Source: Vigna angularis (taxonomy: Eukaryota > Streptophyta > Magnoliopsida > Fabales > Fabaceae). From it: a stretch of 64,000 nt of DNA. Each line of letters begins with the position of its first letter. Positions within the stretch are counted from its first letter, which is position 1. Both the position numbers and the translations under genes were made by a program. Shown here piece by piece: positions 11,448-21,905 of the stretch. A model generated the notes under the pieces. That model saw only the letters and a program-made list of their open reading frames with translations. It ran no database searches and was not told the DNA's origin. The stretch spans positions 32,596,825 to 32,660,824 of the forward strand of contig NC_068974.1 of NCBI RefSeq assembly GCF_016808095.1. The letters run 5' to 3'.

Positions 11448-11740
11448 TTTGCGTATTGAGCACTAGGCTGATGCGTACGATCGCACGAGTACTTATACGA
11501 CTTTTTTGGGTTTTTCTTTATTGTTTTGCGTAATGAGCACTAGGCTGATGCGTACGATCGCACGAGTACTCACACGGCTTTATTTTGTTTAAATTATTAT
11601 TTTGCGTAATAAGCACTAGGCTGATGCGTACGATCGCACGAGTACTCACACGGCTTTATTTTGTTTAATTTATTATTTAGGGTAATGAGTACTAGGCTGA
11701 TGCGTACGATCGCACGAGTACTCATACCGATATTTATTAT
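11448..11740. repeat. Four-copy tandem repeat inside the LTR
   Basis: Four copies, 70-85 bp apart, of a core GCACTAGGCTGATGCGTACG followed by ATCGCACGAGTACT. The core includes TGCGTACGATCGCA, close to a palindrome. The duplicate set lies at 23709-24001 in the other LTR. The role is unknown; repeated blocks in an LTR often sit in U3. Confidence 0.88.
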
Positions 11741-12009
11741 TATATTTTTTAAAATTTTTATATATTTTTGTCATTTTTTTGTTTATTTTATATTTCTATA
11801 TTTTCTTAAAATAAAAATAAAAACACAAGATATAGGGCTATGGGTTATATACAAGGGATTATATGTAGTAAAAATTTGATAATAACACAAAGCTAAAAGG
11901 TAAAGAAATAAAAGTCATCCAAATAACAATAAAGATAAAGAAACCAGGAGTGTGTAGCGCATGTTTGGTCCAAGCTTTGATGAAGAATATACGTACAGAG
12001 AGTGAAATC

Positions 12010-12750
12010 GGAGAGCACAAAGAATTGACTTGAACCTTTTCATTCCCATAGCTTCAGCCTTTCTTTTCCACTGACCTTTGTTGAATGTTTTATCTATAAT
12101 TCTTTCAACACAGCTCCAAACGTAGTGAAACGTTTTTTCATAGAAACTAGATCGAAAGTGCTTTCATTTGATATTTCACACTTATATTTTAGACCTCCGG
12201 ACTAGCTTCAGTATAACTTCGAAATCAGGTTTGGATGTTTCGTTTCTGGCACTGACCTTGTTTACTGTTTGGCTCATATTTTTTTTCACAGAACTCGAAA
12301 TGCAATGAAACTTTTTGGGTTGGATTCTAGACTCAAAGGGCTTTCATTTCAATACTCACACATAATTTTTGGACCCAGGGACTAGATGCAGTATGATTTC
12401 GAAATCAGGCTTGACTGTTTCGTTTCTGGCACTGACCTTGGTTTACTGTTTTGCTCATATCGTTTTCCACAGAGCTCTAAATGCAATGAAACTTTTTGGG
12501 TTGGATTCTAGACTCAAAGGGCTTTCATTTGAATACTCACACATAATTTTTGGACCCCTGGACTAGATGCAGTATGATTTCGAAATCAGGCTTGACTGTT
12601 TCGTTTCTGGCACTGACCTTGGTTTACTGTTTTGCTCATATCTTTTTCCACAGAGCTCTGAATGCAATGAAACTTTTTGGGTTAGATTCTAGACTCAAAG
12701 GGCTTTCATTTGAATACTCACACATAATTTTTGGACCCCTGGACTAGATG
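12010..12750. repeat. 181-bp tandem repeat inside the LTR
   Basis: Two near-identical 181-bp units (12369-12549, 12550-12730), one similar unit before them from about 12188, and a more diverged unit before that. The duplicate set lies 12261 bp to the right. Similarity falls towards the left end of the array, so the rightmost units are the newest. Confidence 0.88.
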
Positions 12751-13591
12751 CAGTTCAATTTTTACGAGATGAGTGGGGAAAGGATTTTAGTGTTTGGTCA
12801 TGATGATGGAAATCAATTTTGTGGGTGAAATAGGTTGATATTGGTTTGCTGAAGGGTGTAAGGAATACGGAGAGTGCAGAATAGGAAAGAGATTGAAAGC
12901 AATTGGGTTTCATATGAGGAAGAATCCATATCTATGAATTTTGCTTTGGAGGAATGAAGAGAATGAATGGAGAAAGAAACTCTCCCTCTGGTGCCGTGTG
13001 TGTATTGGTGATGAGAAATTAGGAATGGAAGAAAAAGGTGGCGGCTGGAAGGGTGTTGGTAATAGTGTTGGAGATGAAAAATGAAAGAAGAAAGATGAAG
13101 ATGATAGGTGCTCCTCCCCCCCTCAGTGATGGAGATTCAGTCTTCATTTGTAGGCTTCAGCACATGAGGAGTGTCGGCAGCTGTGGTTGGCTTGTAAGTG
13201 TCGGCCGATTTCATTGGAGCATTGTGGAAGTGGAGAAATTTGGTAAGGATTGTTGTTGAAGGTGGACACTTTCGGTGGTGGAAAACTGTTAATGGATGGG
13301 AATAAGTTGAGACCCACCTCTTAGTGCAGTATCATTCTAAAAACATATCCAGCATTACTCTTGAAAGCTCATGGGATCTTGATAAAAACTTCCACACGCA
13401 TATCACCTAATTCACGTTTTTTTTTTCAATCATTTTTTAATAAATAAAGTGAAAACTAATATATATATATATATATAAAAAAAATTAAAACATAAATAAA
13501 AAATATAAATATAAATAAAAATGAAAGAAAATAAAATAAGACAATAAAGTAAACCTATTATCGTCAAACCGGACGAAATTAGGTGTTGACA

Positions 13592-13604
13592 GCTGCCCCT
13601 CTTT
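13592..13604 (-). promoter_or_regulatory. Polypurine tract of the 15-kb element
   Basis: The minus strand reads AAAGAGGGGCAGC and abuts the LTR. This fixes the element's orientation as minus, in agreement with the primer site at 23090-23107. Confidence 0.8.
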
Positions 13605-13749
13605 ACCTAGCTATTACTGGGTAATATGAAAATTTGAGATTTTTGTATTATCAGGGTAAAAGCTAAGTAAAGAAAGAAACGCAAATTTCGTCCAGATTTC
13701 AAAATAAACAACAAACAACAAGGAATTAAAATGAACAAAGCCGAGAGAA

Positions 13750-14480
13750 TTGAGGTGTAACAACCTCGTGGAGGGTGTACCAACCCTATGGATGAAGTTC
13801 ATGAGGTGTAACAACCTCGTGGAGAGTGTCGTAACCCTGTGGAAGTGAATGAGGTGTCATAACCTCGTGGAGGGTGTCGTAACCCTATGGAAGTGAATGA
13901 GGTGTCGTAACCTCGTGGAGGGTGTCGTAACCCTATGGAAGTGAATGAGGTGTCGTAACCTCGTGGAGGGTGATCGTAACCCTGTAGAAGTGAATGAGGT
14001 GTCGTAACCTCGTGGAGGGTGTCGTAACCCTATGGAAGTGAATGAGGTGTCATAACCTCGTGGAGGGTGTCGTAACCCTATGGAAGTGAATGAGGTGTCG
14101 TAACCTCGTGGAGGGTGATCGTAACCCTGTAGAAGTGAATGAGGTGTCGTAACCTCGTGGAGGGTGTCGTAACCCTATGGAAGTGAATGAGGTGTCATAA
14201 CCTCGTGGAGGGTGTCGTAACCCTATGGAAGTGAATGAGGTGTCGTAACCTCGTGGAGGGTGTCGTAACCCTATGGAAGTGAATGAGGTGTCGTAACCTC
14301 GTGGAGGGTGATCGTAACCCTGTAGAAGTGAATGAGGTGTCGTAACCTCGTGGAGGGTGTCGTAACCCTATGGAAGTGAATGAGGTGTCATAACCTCGTG
14401 GAGGGTGTCGTAACCCTATGGAAGAGAATGAGGTGTCGTAACCTCGTGGAGGGTGTCGTAACCCTATGGAAGTGAATGAA
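13750..14480 (-). repeat. 48-bp tandem array with paired stem-loops
   Basis: About 15 units of 48 bp. Each is two 24-bp halves, and each half is an inverted repeat: GAGGTGTCGTAACCTC and AGGGTGTCGTAACCCT. Variants with an extra base (GTGATCGTAACCC) recur at 13971, 14116 and 14309, spacings of about three and four units, so blocks were duplicated. As 48 is a multiple of three, the minus strand stays open across the array with a 16-residue repeat. This looks like a by-product, not a real protein. The position beside the polypurine tract is the known hypervariable 3' UTR. Confidence 0.92.
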
Positions 14481-16880
14481 TTTGATTGCTGGGTTTGACC
14501 ATTGCCTTGTAGAGGGCCAAAATAGAAAGTAAAATCGTTTGATTGTTTTGAATTTGAAATTTGGATTTTGTTGAAATTTTGAGATGTTGAAAAAAAAAAA
14601 ATTATTTTGATTTTTTTATTTCTTGAGATAGAAATGAGTGTCCATTTTTTTTGAAATGAGAAACAAAATTTGCATAAGGTTGAAATTAAGAAACAAAGTG
14701 TTGCATTTTTGTACAAGTATTTGGATTTTGAAACCTCGATATGCAAAAGAAACATGGTTGATGTAAATTTTGAAATTTGGAGAAGAAAACTTTGATGCAT
14801 GTTGAATTTTTTTGTCTTTTTGAAGGAAGAAAATTTGATGAATATACATGGAGGCAAATTCAAAGTTGATGAAAATATGTACATGATATGATTGTTTGTA
14901 ATGGAAAACTATGATATATTTTTTCGAGTCAATTTGCTTTCTTTGAAATCATCAAATTTATGACGATTTAGACTTTCATTTTCCTTTTATGCAAAGGATG
15001 TCAAATTTTGAAGTCGAATGTTCAAAATGAAGCTTTTGTGCTGGACATTTCTTGGTGAAATACATAGCGTGTACATGCTTGATGTCAAGGGTTGGGACAA
15101 ATATGTGGAAGGATTTGGAAGGTACCGGGTTGGCTACTTGGGCCTCTTACTCCTTAAAACAGTTACACATGCCAATGTAAGGTAGTAGACTACTCAGGAG
15201 CTACTCCAGTTTGGAGCATGGTAAAAGTGTTGGTATGGACAAATGTATTTGTGAATTGTGAGGGAATAGGTCAGGAATCAGGGAGTGAGAATATCATGTG
15301 AGATTTACAAATTGCCCCAATTTTGGTGATGATGGATTTTTGAAGTTCGGGGCGAACCAAAAATCATGGGAGGCCCAACAAGGGATGCCCCAGTCTTTGT
15401 ATGAGCTTTGAATATTCAGATGAAAGATTAACAAAGACGCCCAATACTTTGAATGGGTCAAAACACATGAAAATCACAAAGTTGTCCCTAGTTTCGGGTA
15501 TGAGTCAATTAAGTGAGGTTCAAAAAGAGGTTGCCCCCCACTTTGGGTTTACGAATGATAAGATGGACAAAGCTCCAAAGTGTCTGCCCCTGTTTTGAGG
15601 GTGGATTTATGAATTTCAATGCGGACAAATCTGAGATGCCCAACAAGGGATGCACAAAGTTGCCCCATATTTTGAATGGGCCAAAAACACATGAAACTCA
15701 CAAAATTGCCTTAGTTTTGAAGAATGGGCGTATGTAACACTTACAATGTTGCCCCTTAGTTTGGGAATCGGGGAAAGAATTTGAACGGGATATGAATTTG
15801 TGATAGATATGGAAAGGATTGGCTTGAAATGATTGCCCCAATTGGCTTGATTTTCCTTCATATAATTTTGATCAATAGGGAGTTCCCTTCATCCGAGGAC
15901 ATTTATTTTTTCATCATTTTTCATTTTTTTTTTGACTGCATTGTTAGTCATTTTGTCTTGTCTGAAAATTAAGCTTTATGAAAATTTAAGTAACCATTAT
16001 TCAATCCGTGTGGACTTTTATTGGCTTGTAATGTGGCTTGGGCTAAAGGGTGTTGAAAGAAAGGATATAAAGGCCCAAATAAATGTTTGTGGATATTTGA
16101 AACAAAAGTTACCATTTGCACCTTGTATCAGTCATTCGTCAACACTGTTGACTTTCTTTGCTCTTTCTCAAATTTCATTCTTTGTTTGCCATCACTTCGT
16201 GATTCTTTCCACTTTTGCTTCACTTTTGAGGAATACTCTTCATTTGATCACTAAGTGTGTTCTTTTGCAATCTGAATCGACTTCTACTGTGATGGTAACC
16301 CTTGTTTGGGTAAATTTTGAAAAGAAATTTCTCATTGGCTCAAATTTGGTATCAAAGGATATATTTTGTTTTTTTGTTTTTGGATGAAGAAAGATGGCCA
16401 CACATCATTTCAAATTTTGATTGCTTTATTTTCAAAAGATTAATTAGGAGACAAGACTAAATGATCTCAACAAGAGTCATTCATTTTTTTTTATTTATTC
16501 ATTTTTTCCTTGTTTTTGTTTTGTCCTAACAGATTTAGGAATCTCCCAAATGAAGGCCAGTGGAGGCAACGGAAAATCTGCCCCAGTGTAAAACTTGGTG
16601 TTTATTATTTGGGCTCAAAGACATGATTGGGTCAATCTCTTAGTATAGCGAGGGCTGAAGGATGATGTTTTCAAGCAATGCACACACAGATATCTCTTAA
16701 GAATATGTGATTTAAACATTTGACTACAGGAGATTATGACATCCATTACCCTTTTTTTTTTGAAATCTCATAAAATGGATGATTTGCATAGAAAACAATT
16801 GACTCAACTTTTGCGTATTTTTTTGGTTTTATGCATGAAAAAATGATGATACTAGTTGAAAAGTAGATTTTTTTTGTTTT
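14481..16880. other. Interior of the 15-kb element, no coding recognised
   Basis: The sequence is T-rich. Between about 15320 and 15860 a diverged repeat of phrases such as TGAATGGG(T/C)CAAAA, ACACATGAAA and TTGCCCC recurs every 100-230 bp. The open frames here (for example 15932-16387) have no domain I recognise. In a typical Tat/Ogre element gag-pol would lie in this part; I see no trace of it. Confidence 0.6.
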
Positions 16881-16889
16881 TTTGTTTTT

Positions 16890-17520
16890 TTGTTTTTTTA
16901 TATTATTGGGCTTTGCGGACCAAACTGAAAACTAGATCTTGCGGACCGATGTGGAAAATGGGCTTTATGAGCCATTGGAAAAATTGGGATTTCTTGGCCA
17001 ATGGAAACTGGGCCTTGCGGGTCAGCATAGGAACTTAGCTTTGCAGGCCAGTATGGGAAATAGGTTTTGAGAGCTATTGTGGAAATTGAGATTTTTGGCC
17101 TTTATGGAAACTGGGCCTTGCGGGTCAGCATGGAAGCTGAGCTTTGCAGACCAATATGGGAAATGGGCTTTGTGAGCCATTGGAAAAATTGGGATTTCTT
17201 GGCCAATGGAAACTGGGCCTTGCGGGTCAGCATAGGAACTGGGCTTTGCAGGCCAGTATGGGAAATAGGTTTTGAGAGCTATAATTGGGATTTCTCAGCC
17301 AATGTGGAATCTGAGATTTTTCGGCCAATGTGGATTTTTTTTTCGGCCAATGTGGAAAATAGGCTTTGTGAGCCATTGGGGAAATGGGATTTCTTGGCCC
17401 ATGGAAACTGGGCCTTGCGGGTCAGCATGAGAACTGAGCTTTGCAGGCCAGTATGGGAAATAGGCTTTTGAGAGCTAAAATGGAAACAAGGGCTTGGGAA
17501 CCAGTGCAGAAACTAGACTT
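16890..17520. repeat. Complex tandem repeat with GGCT...AGCC arms
   Basis: Sub-units of 25-30 bp (TGGAAACTGGGCCTTGCGGG, TTTGCAGGCCAGTATGGGAA, GGGCTTTGTGAGCCATTGG) are arranged in larger blocks. For example, 16993-17075 resembles 17208-17285 and 17398-17478. Several sub-units carry short inverted arms such as GGCT-TTGTG-AGCC. Confidence 0.82.
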
Positions 17521-17989
17521 GGTGAGTAATGCAAAAAATTGATATGAGAAAATTTGATTTAGAAAAAACGTTCGAAAAATAAAAATGTTGTTTTTTTTTT
17601 GTTTTATTCATTTACACAATGTGAAAAACATTAAACATATTTGAATTTTTTTTAGTGTTTTTATCTTTTAGAAATAGGATCTAAGGAGAAATATGCATGT
17701 AATGGGCTGAATTGGGCTAAAAAAGTTTGAACATTTTCAAAAGAATTATTTTGATTCGATTTTTTTTGTTTTTTACTTTCCGACACGGGAAAATCCAGAT
17801 CGGATCGAACCTAAGGAGAAGTGACATAGAAGGAATTTGGACTTACCAGGCACATTGACCCAATGGATCAGATGACCTGAGCCGAGTGAACTTGACACAA
17901 GAAGATGACAAAAAAAACAATTTTTTTCATTGTTTATGGAACAAGCTAAAAGAAATTCATTTTTTTCATTTTTTGTTATGAGAGGATTT

Positions 17990-18690
17990 CACAAGATTAA
18001 ACTAAAGAAAATTTTGCAACACTACTAGATTGAATGGGCCCAACACTATTCTTTTACAATCATGACAAAATCTTCAGACAAGGGTCTGAATTCCTTTATT
18101 TTCATTTTTTTGCACACTGTTCACACAAATGAAAAGGGAAATTATGAATTGAAAACACAAAATCTACATAAACATGCATTTTTATTTTTCAGAAATTCAG
18201 ATGGACTGATTCAAAAGAAACCGCATATGACAACGGGGCCCAATGGGCTCAAAAACTGTTCATCTTTTATTCTCAGATTTTTTTTACTACAAATTCAAAG
18301 AAAATCACACAGGACAATTTGAACAAATGTACTAAACATCATCCAATAGCAAAAATGCGAAAACAAAATATTTTTGACATATTTTCAAAAGAAGTAAACT
18401 CGAGAGAAAACCACGACGGCCATTGGGCCTAATGGGCTCGAGCACTGTTCCCTTTTTTCAGTATATTTTGTTTTATTTAGATTTACTCAAAATGTAGTAG
18501 AAGAAGGAATAAAATCAAACAAAATAGTGTGATGTGAAATTACAAACATGCCAAAATAATTCTTCACTCAAATTTATACTTCAGAAGAATTGGGTTCAAA
18601 GAAGGTTAACATGACAATGAGGCCCAATGAACCTGAAAAATGTCCTTTATCATGCAAATGAAAAACAATTTTGAACACTTCAAATTTTAC
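17990..18690. repeat. Degenerate repeat of about 180-200 bp
   Basis: A core like GGGCCCAATGGGCTC followed by an A/C-rich phrase and ACTGTTC recurs near 18036, 18237, 18421 and 18621. The copies are strongly diverged, so this array is older than the 48-bp array. Confidence 0.65.
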
Positions 18691-18946
18691 ATCACTCCAT
18701 TTATTATTTTTTTGAAAATTTTCTATTTATCACATTTTTTATATTATGTTTTATTATTATTTTGTTTTTGGTAAAATCGGATCATCTAAGAAGTCTTGTA
18801 TTGGGCCGGATTGACCCAACAAAACCCTACCCGTTTTCAGATTTTCATTTTTCATTTTTTTTCTTTTTGAATTCTAAAACACCGGGACTGTGGATGTCCC
18901 CGGTAGCAATGACCGGAACTGTGGACATAGTGGCAGAACCTTTGGC

Positions 18947-19804
18947 TATAAATGGGCTACTCTTTGGCTTCTGAGCGACATTTCGCGATCTGCCTACTCT
19001 CTCTCTATCCTTCTCTTTCTCCCTCTTCTCTCTCTTCTCTCTCTTCCTTGAGTGTCTGGACTTCTGCGAGGCTCCTCCGTCCCCGCCTTCCACAGCGTCC
19101 GTGCCTTCCGAGGAGCTTCCGTGTGCCTTCCATTTCCAGGTAAGTCTTCTGAACTCTTAATCTTTCCCCCCTTTCCTTTAAGTTTTTTCGTTCTTCCTTT
19201 TACGCTTTTCTGTTCTTGCATTTCTTTCTCGTTCCCTCTTCAATTTCCCTACTTTCCTTTCCCTCTTCCCTTTCTGTTTTCTTTTATTTCCGCTTTCTGC
19301 TCTTCTTTTCTTTTATGTTTTTCGTCTTTTACTTTCTGTTTTTTTTTTCTGTTTTATGTTCAATCTTCTCCTCTTCAATTTTTTCATTTTTCTAAACTTA
19401 AAACACTTAAAAACACAACTGTCTTAAACTTAAGGGGTATATAGGCTGGAAACCAGACGTTAATCTCCCTTTGATTGAAGGTATGGCAGAGACAATCGGG
19501 TAGAACAACGCCACGTACCCCATAAAAACAGAAAACTTAAAAAGAGAACTTATTTGTATGGACATGGACCATATGGACAAAGACAAATGGACAAAAGGAC
19601 ATAGATCCGTTTAGGACCCTCTTGCAAGGACCGTGAAACAGATCCGAGACCAGACACTGAAATAACAAAGACTGACCGGACAAAATAAACTAAAAGGAAA
19701 CAAAAGCGAATAAAGAAAACACAGAAAAAAACTTTTTTTTTTTTTTGTGCTTTTGTTTTGTTTTTGTTATTTTTATTTTTTATATTTTTTTTTCTTTGTT
19801 TCAG
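18947..19804 (+). promoter_or_regulatory. Promoter, 5' UTR exon and intron 1 of the captured homeobox gene
   Basis: A TATA box (TATAAAT, 18947-18953) is followed about 30 bp later by a probable start region near 18978 and a pyrimidine-rich leader with CTCTCTCT runs. The leader ends in TTTCCAG|GTAAGT (exon end 19139, intron start 19140). The matching acceptor TTTGTTTCAG ends at 19804, 18 bases before the start codon. A leader intron in this place is common in plant regulatory genes. The start site is estimated from the TATA spacing. Confidence 0.65.
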
Positions 19805-19822
19805 AAAACTTAGAGAGGAAAG

Positions 19823-20393
19823 ATGAACGAGATGGAGATGGAGAGGTACACCAGTCAGCGGTGGAGACCTACTGACGATCAGGTCAAGATGATGACCAGA
19901 ATCTACAACTTTGGGGTCACACACCCAAGCAGAGCGCAAGTTGTCGAGATCGCGTCTCGACTAAGGACCTTCGCAGATGCCAGCGAATACAACGTGCACT
20001 GCTGGTTCAACAATCATGGCAATCGGGTCAGGCGCTGGCAAGCGGAGATAGACCCCACTGGCACTCAGTTTTCACAACTGCCGCTATACATGTATGGTAA
20101 GCCTCCTGATCACCTCCATCTTTTTTTTTTTTTTTTGAAAATATTCTCCTCCTCTTATTATTGAAATTTTTTTGTTTTGTTTTGTTTTTTTTTTTTTTTT
20201 TTGGAAAGAATACGACTGGGTGATCATGAGGGCGCCGAGGCTGCTGGACTTGTTCCCCGTTCCGATCATCATTGACGACGACAGGGACACACGACAAATC
20301 CCTCCACCCATGCTTCTCACATTCCGGACCAGAGCTCCTTCGACGGAGCTCTCCCTCAGACCACCGCAACCAGCTCGGGAATACTTTCGCTGA
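19823..20393 (+). CDS. WUSCHEL-type homeobox (WOX-like) protein, two coding exons, captured in retroelement
   Basis: WOX proteins are plant nuclear transcription factors that control stem-cell and meristem fate. I propose exons 19823-20096 and 20209-20393 with a 112-bp intron (GTAAGC ... T-rich tract, AAAG). One base (G) before the intron and two (AA) after it make a codon, so the frame is kept and the product is 152 residues. The homeodomain (about 10-74) begins SQRWRPT and has the extended WUS-type spacing and the helix NVHCWFNNHGNRVRR (57-71). W61, F62 and N64 are the core homeodomain residues; Q before the invariant N is replaced by N63. A WUS-box LLDLFPVP lies at 103-110, and an EAR-like TELSLRP at 137-143, 9 residues before the end. 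Both mark the WUS clade. It is much shorter than WUS but near WOX5/WOX7 in size. The gene lies antisense to the retroelement. Whether it is expressed cannot be seen. Confidence 0.82.
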
Positions 20394-20700
20394 TTTTTTT
20401 TTATTATTTATTTTTTTTTTTTTTATGGTCTGTAATATTAACGATCACCAGTGATCGAAACTTGAACAATCTTTTATTTGCTTTTGTTTATTTTCTGCTT
20501 TTTTTTTTTATTTGAATTTATGACCTTGCTTTTCTCTGTTATATTTGCTTTATTTTTTTTTTGCATTTTTATCTTATTTATCAAATGTTAAGATCGGATG
20601 AGTGTATCCGACCTTACTGTAATTTCCTGTTCCGATGATGAAATGAAATGGGTTTTTATGCTTTTCTTTTTATTTTAGTCAAAACAAGATTTTACCACAA
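20394..20700 (+). other. Probable 3' UTR of the homeobox gene
   Basis: T-rich sequence follows the stop codon. It contains a short hairpin (CGGAT-GAGTGT-ATCCG, near 20594-20609) and then AATGAAATG-type words near 20637 that could act in polyadenylation. The end of the transcript is not defined. Confidence 0.4.
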
Positions 20701-21088
20701 TTATGTATAAGAAAAAAAAAGCTAAAATAATTTATTTACAAGAAAATAAGGAAAATGGACTTCGAATAAAATGAGATCCGTCATGAGAAAAATTTTTGAA
20801 CCATTATGCGTATGAGACAATGAAATGGGAAGAGAAGAACAAAGAACTCGTAAAACAAATTGAACAGTTTGAAATTTTGATGACCCCCTTTTTTTTGTTT
20901 TTACAAATTAATAAAATAAAAGAAAGAAAAGAAAAAGAAAACACAACGTAGTTCAAATTCTCTAGTCAGAAATTATAAAGTTGTGAAAATATTGCCCCGG
21001 TATAATTTGGAAATTAACACGAAACGGAGTCAATAAGGTGGTTCATCATTCAGAAGTTCCCAAAATGCGAGACATAGGAATTCTTGGT

Positions 21089-21470
21089 CAACCATCGCAG
21101 GTTTTAGTCATCACATTCTTCATTTGTATGATTAGTTTCTCACAGTAATTGAGGAATGTTTCGATCCCCTTAGGTGGGTCAGAGAGTGGAAATGCAGACT
21201 CAGCATCAGCTAATAGCTTAGGAACATCTTCAATGACTTCATTGATGAGAGAAGCTAAATTGCGAGAGATTCCTCTTTCAACTCCTTTGTAACTCGTCCT
21301 TCTTCAATGACATATTCCTTCATCTGACTCATCAATCTTTTATGTCTCCTTTTAGCTGAATGGCAACATTCCTTCTCTAATTTTGTTATTGCTGCTTCTA
21401 TCCACTGCTCATCATTTTGAAATTTCTTTTCGCAATTTGGGTAAGGGAAATTAATTACAACTTGATTGTC
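21089..21470 (-). pseudogene. Degraded element ORF (possibly Ogre-type ORF1), frameshifted
   Basis: The minus strand is open from 21470 to a stop at 21255-21257 (72 codons, rich in K, E and R; ends KELKEESLAI). A second frame overlapping the end continues from about 21273 to a stop near 21089 (begins GISRNLASLINEVIED). The two parts read as one helical, charged protein broken by a frameshift. The location, just inside the 5' LTR and leader, is where Ogre-like elements carry an ORF1 of unknown function upstream of gag. I cannot confirm the family from memory. The coding look ends abruptly on both sides. Confidence 0.5.
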
Positions 21471-21589
21471 TTAACCCTTTCTGCGATTCATTGGCTAAGG
21501 GAAACTTTCATTAACAGTTCATGATCTTGGGCCTTTCTTTGAAGCGAACAACATTGCCTCAAGTGTCTTTAACTTGATGAAACATTTCA

Positions 21590-21905
21590 GCAAAAGTCGG
21601 GCCAGGCGTCCCTTCTGTCTCGCGCCCGGGCGCGAGACTCTCTGGAAAAGTCGAAAGTGGACGAGGGTCCACTAAAATCGGGACGAGCGTCTTCTTCTCT
21701 GGCCTGGACGAGCGTCCGAAATCTTGAACGAGCGCTTTCTTATCACACTGGACGAGCGCCCTCTTGCTGACTGAGCGTCCATTTCTGCCTGGACGATCGT
21801 CCTTTCCGGACGTCCTCTTCTCACGTCATCCAGACGAGCGTCTTCTTCAGAGAGCTAGACGAACGTTTACTTGGCGTCACTCCCGGCGACGAGCGTTTCT
21901 GCATG
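21590..21905. repeat. GC-rich minisatellite with palindromic GGACGAGCGTCC units
   Basis: About nine imperfect copies of a unit around (T)GGACGAGCGTCC(T) sit within a stretch far richer in GC than its surroundings. Many copies are inverted repeats (GGAC-GAGC-GTCC) and one is a perfect palindrome (GGACGATCGTCC). At 21617-21638 there is a perfect 22-bp palindrome with half-site GTCTCGCGCCC. Confidence 0.85.

Larger units (their letters stand above)
10849..13591 (-). repeat. 3' LTR of the 15-kb element (left copy)
   Basis: 2743 bp. Open frames inside it (for example 11264-11533 and 12369-12747) recur identically in the other LTR because the LTRs are near-identical, not because they code. It contains two internal tandem arrays, listed separately, and an (AT)n tract near 13460. 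Confidence 0.93.

Noticed and set aside
11448..11740. Bacterial-looking GATC/CGATCG-rich direct repeats
   Set aside because: Repeated identically in both LTRs, so it is part of the plant element and not contamination.
12369..12747. Identical small open frames repeated in pairs 12261 bp apart
   Set aside because: They are the same 181-bp LTR-internal repeat present in both LTRs, not a gene family.
13750..14480. CRISPR-like regular array
   Set aside because: Units are tandem copies with no unique spacers, in a plant retroelement's 3' UTR; it is a minisatellite.
14195..14884. 229-codon minus-strand frame with 16-residue repeats
   Set aside because: It stays open because the unit is 48 bp, a multiple of three; no start context, domain or coding bias outside the array.
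16890..17520. Frame at 17067-17471 with W-x-L-x-N-W repeats as a repeat protein
   Set aside because: The apparent protein repeat mirrors the DNA tandem array; no start context and no coding signal in the flanks.
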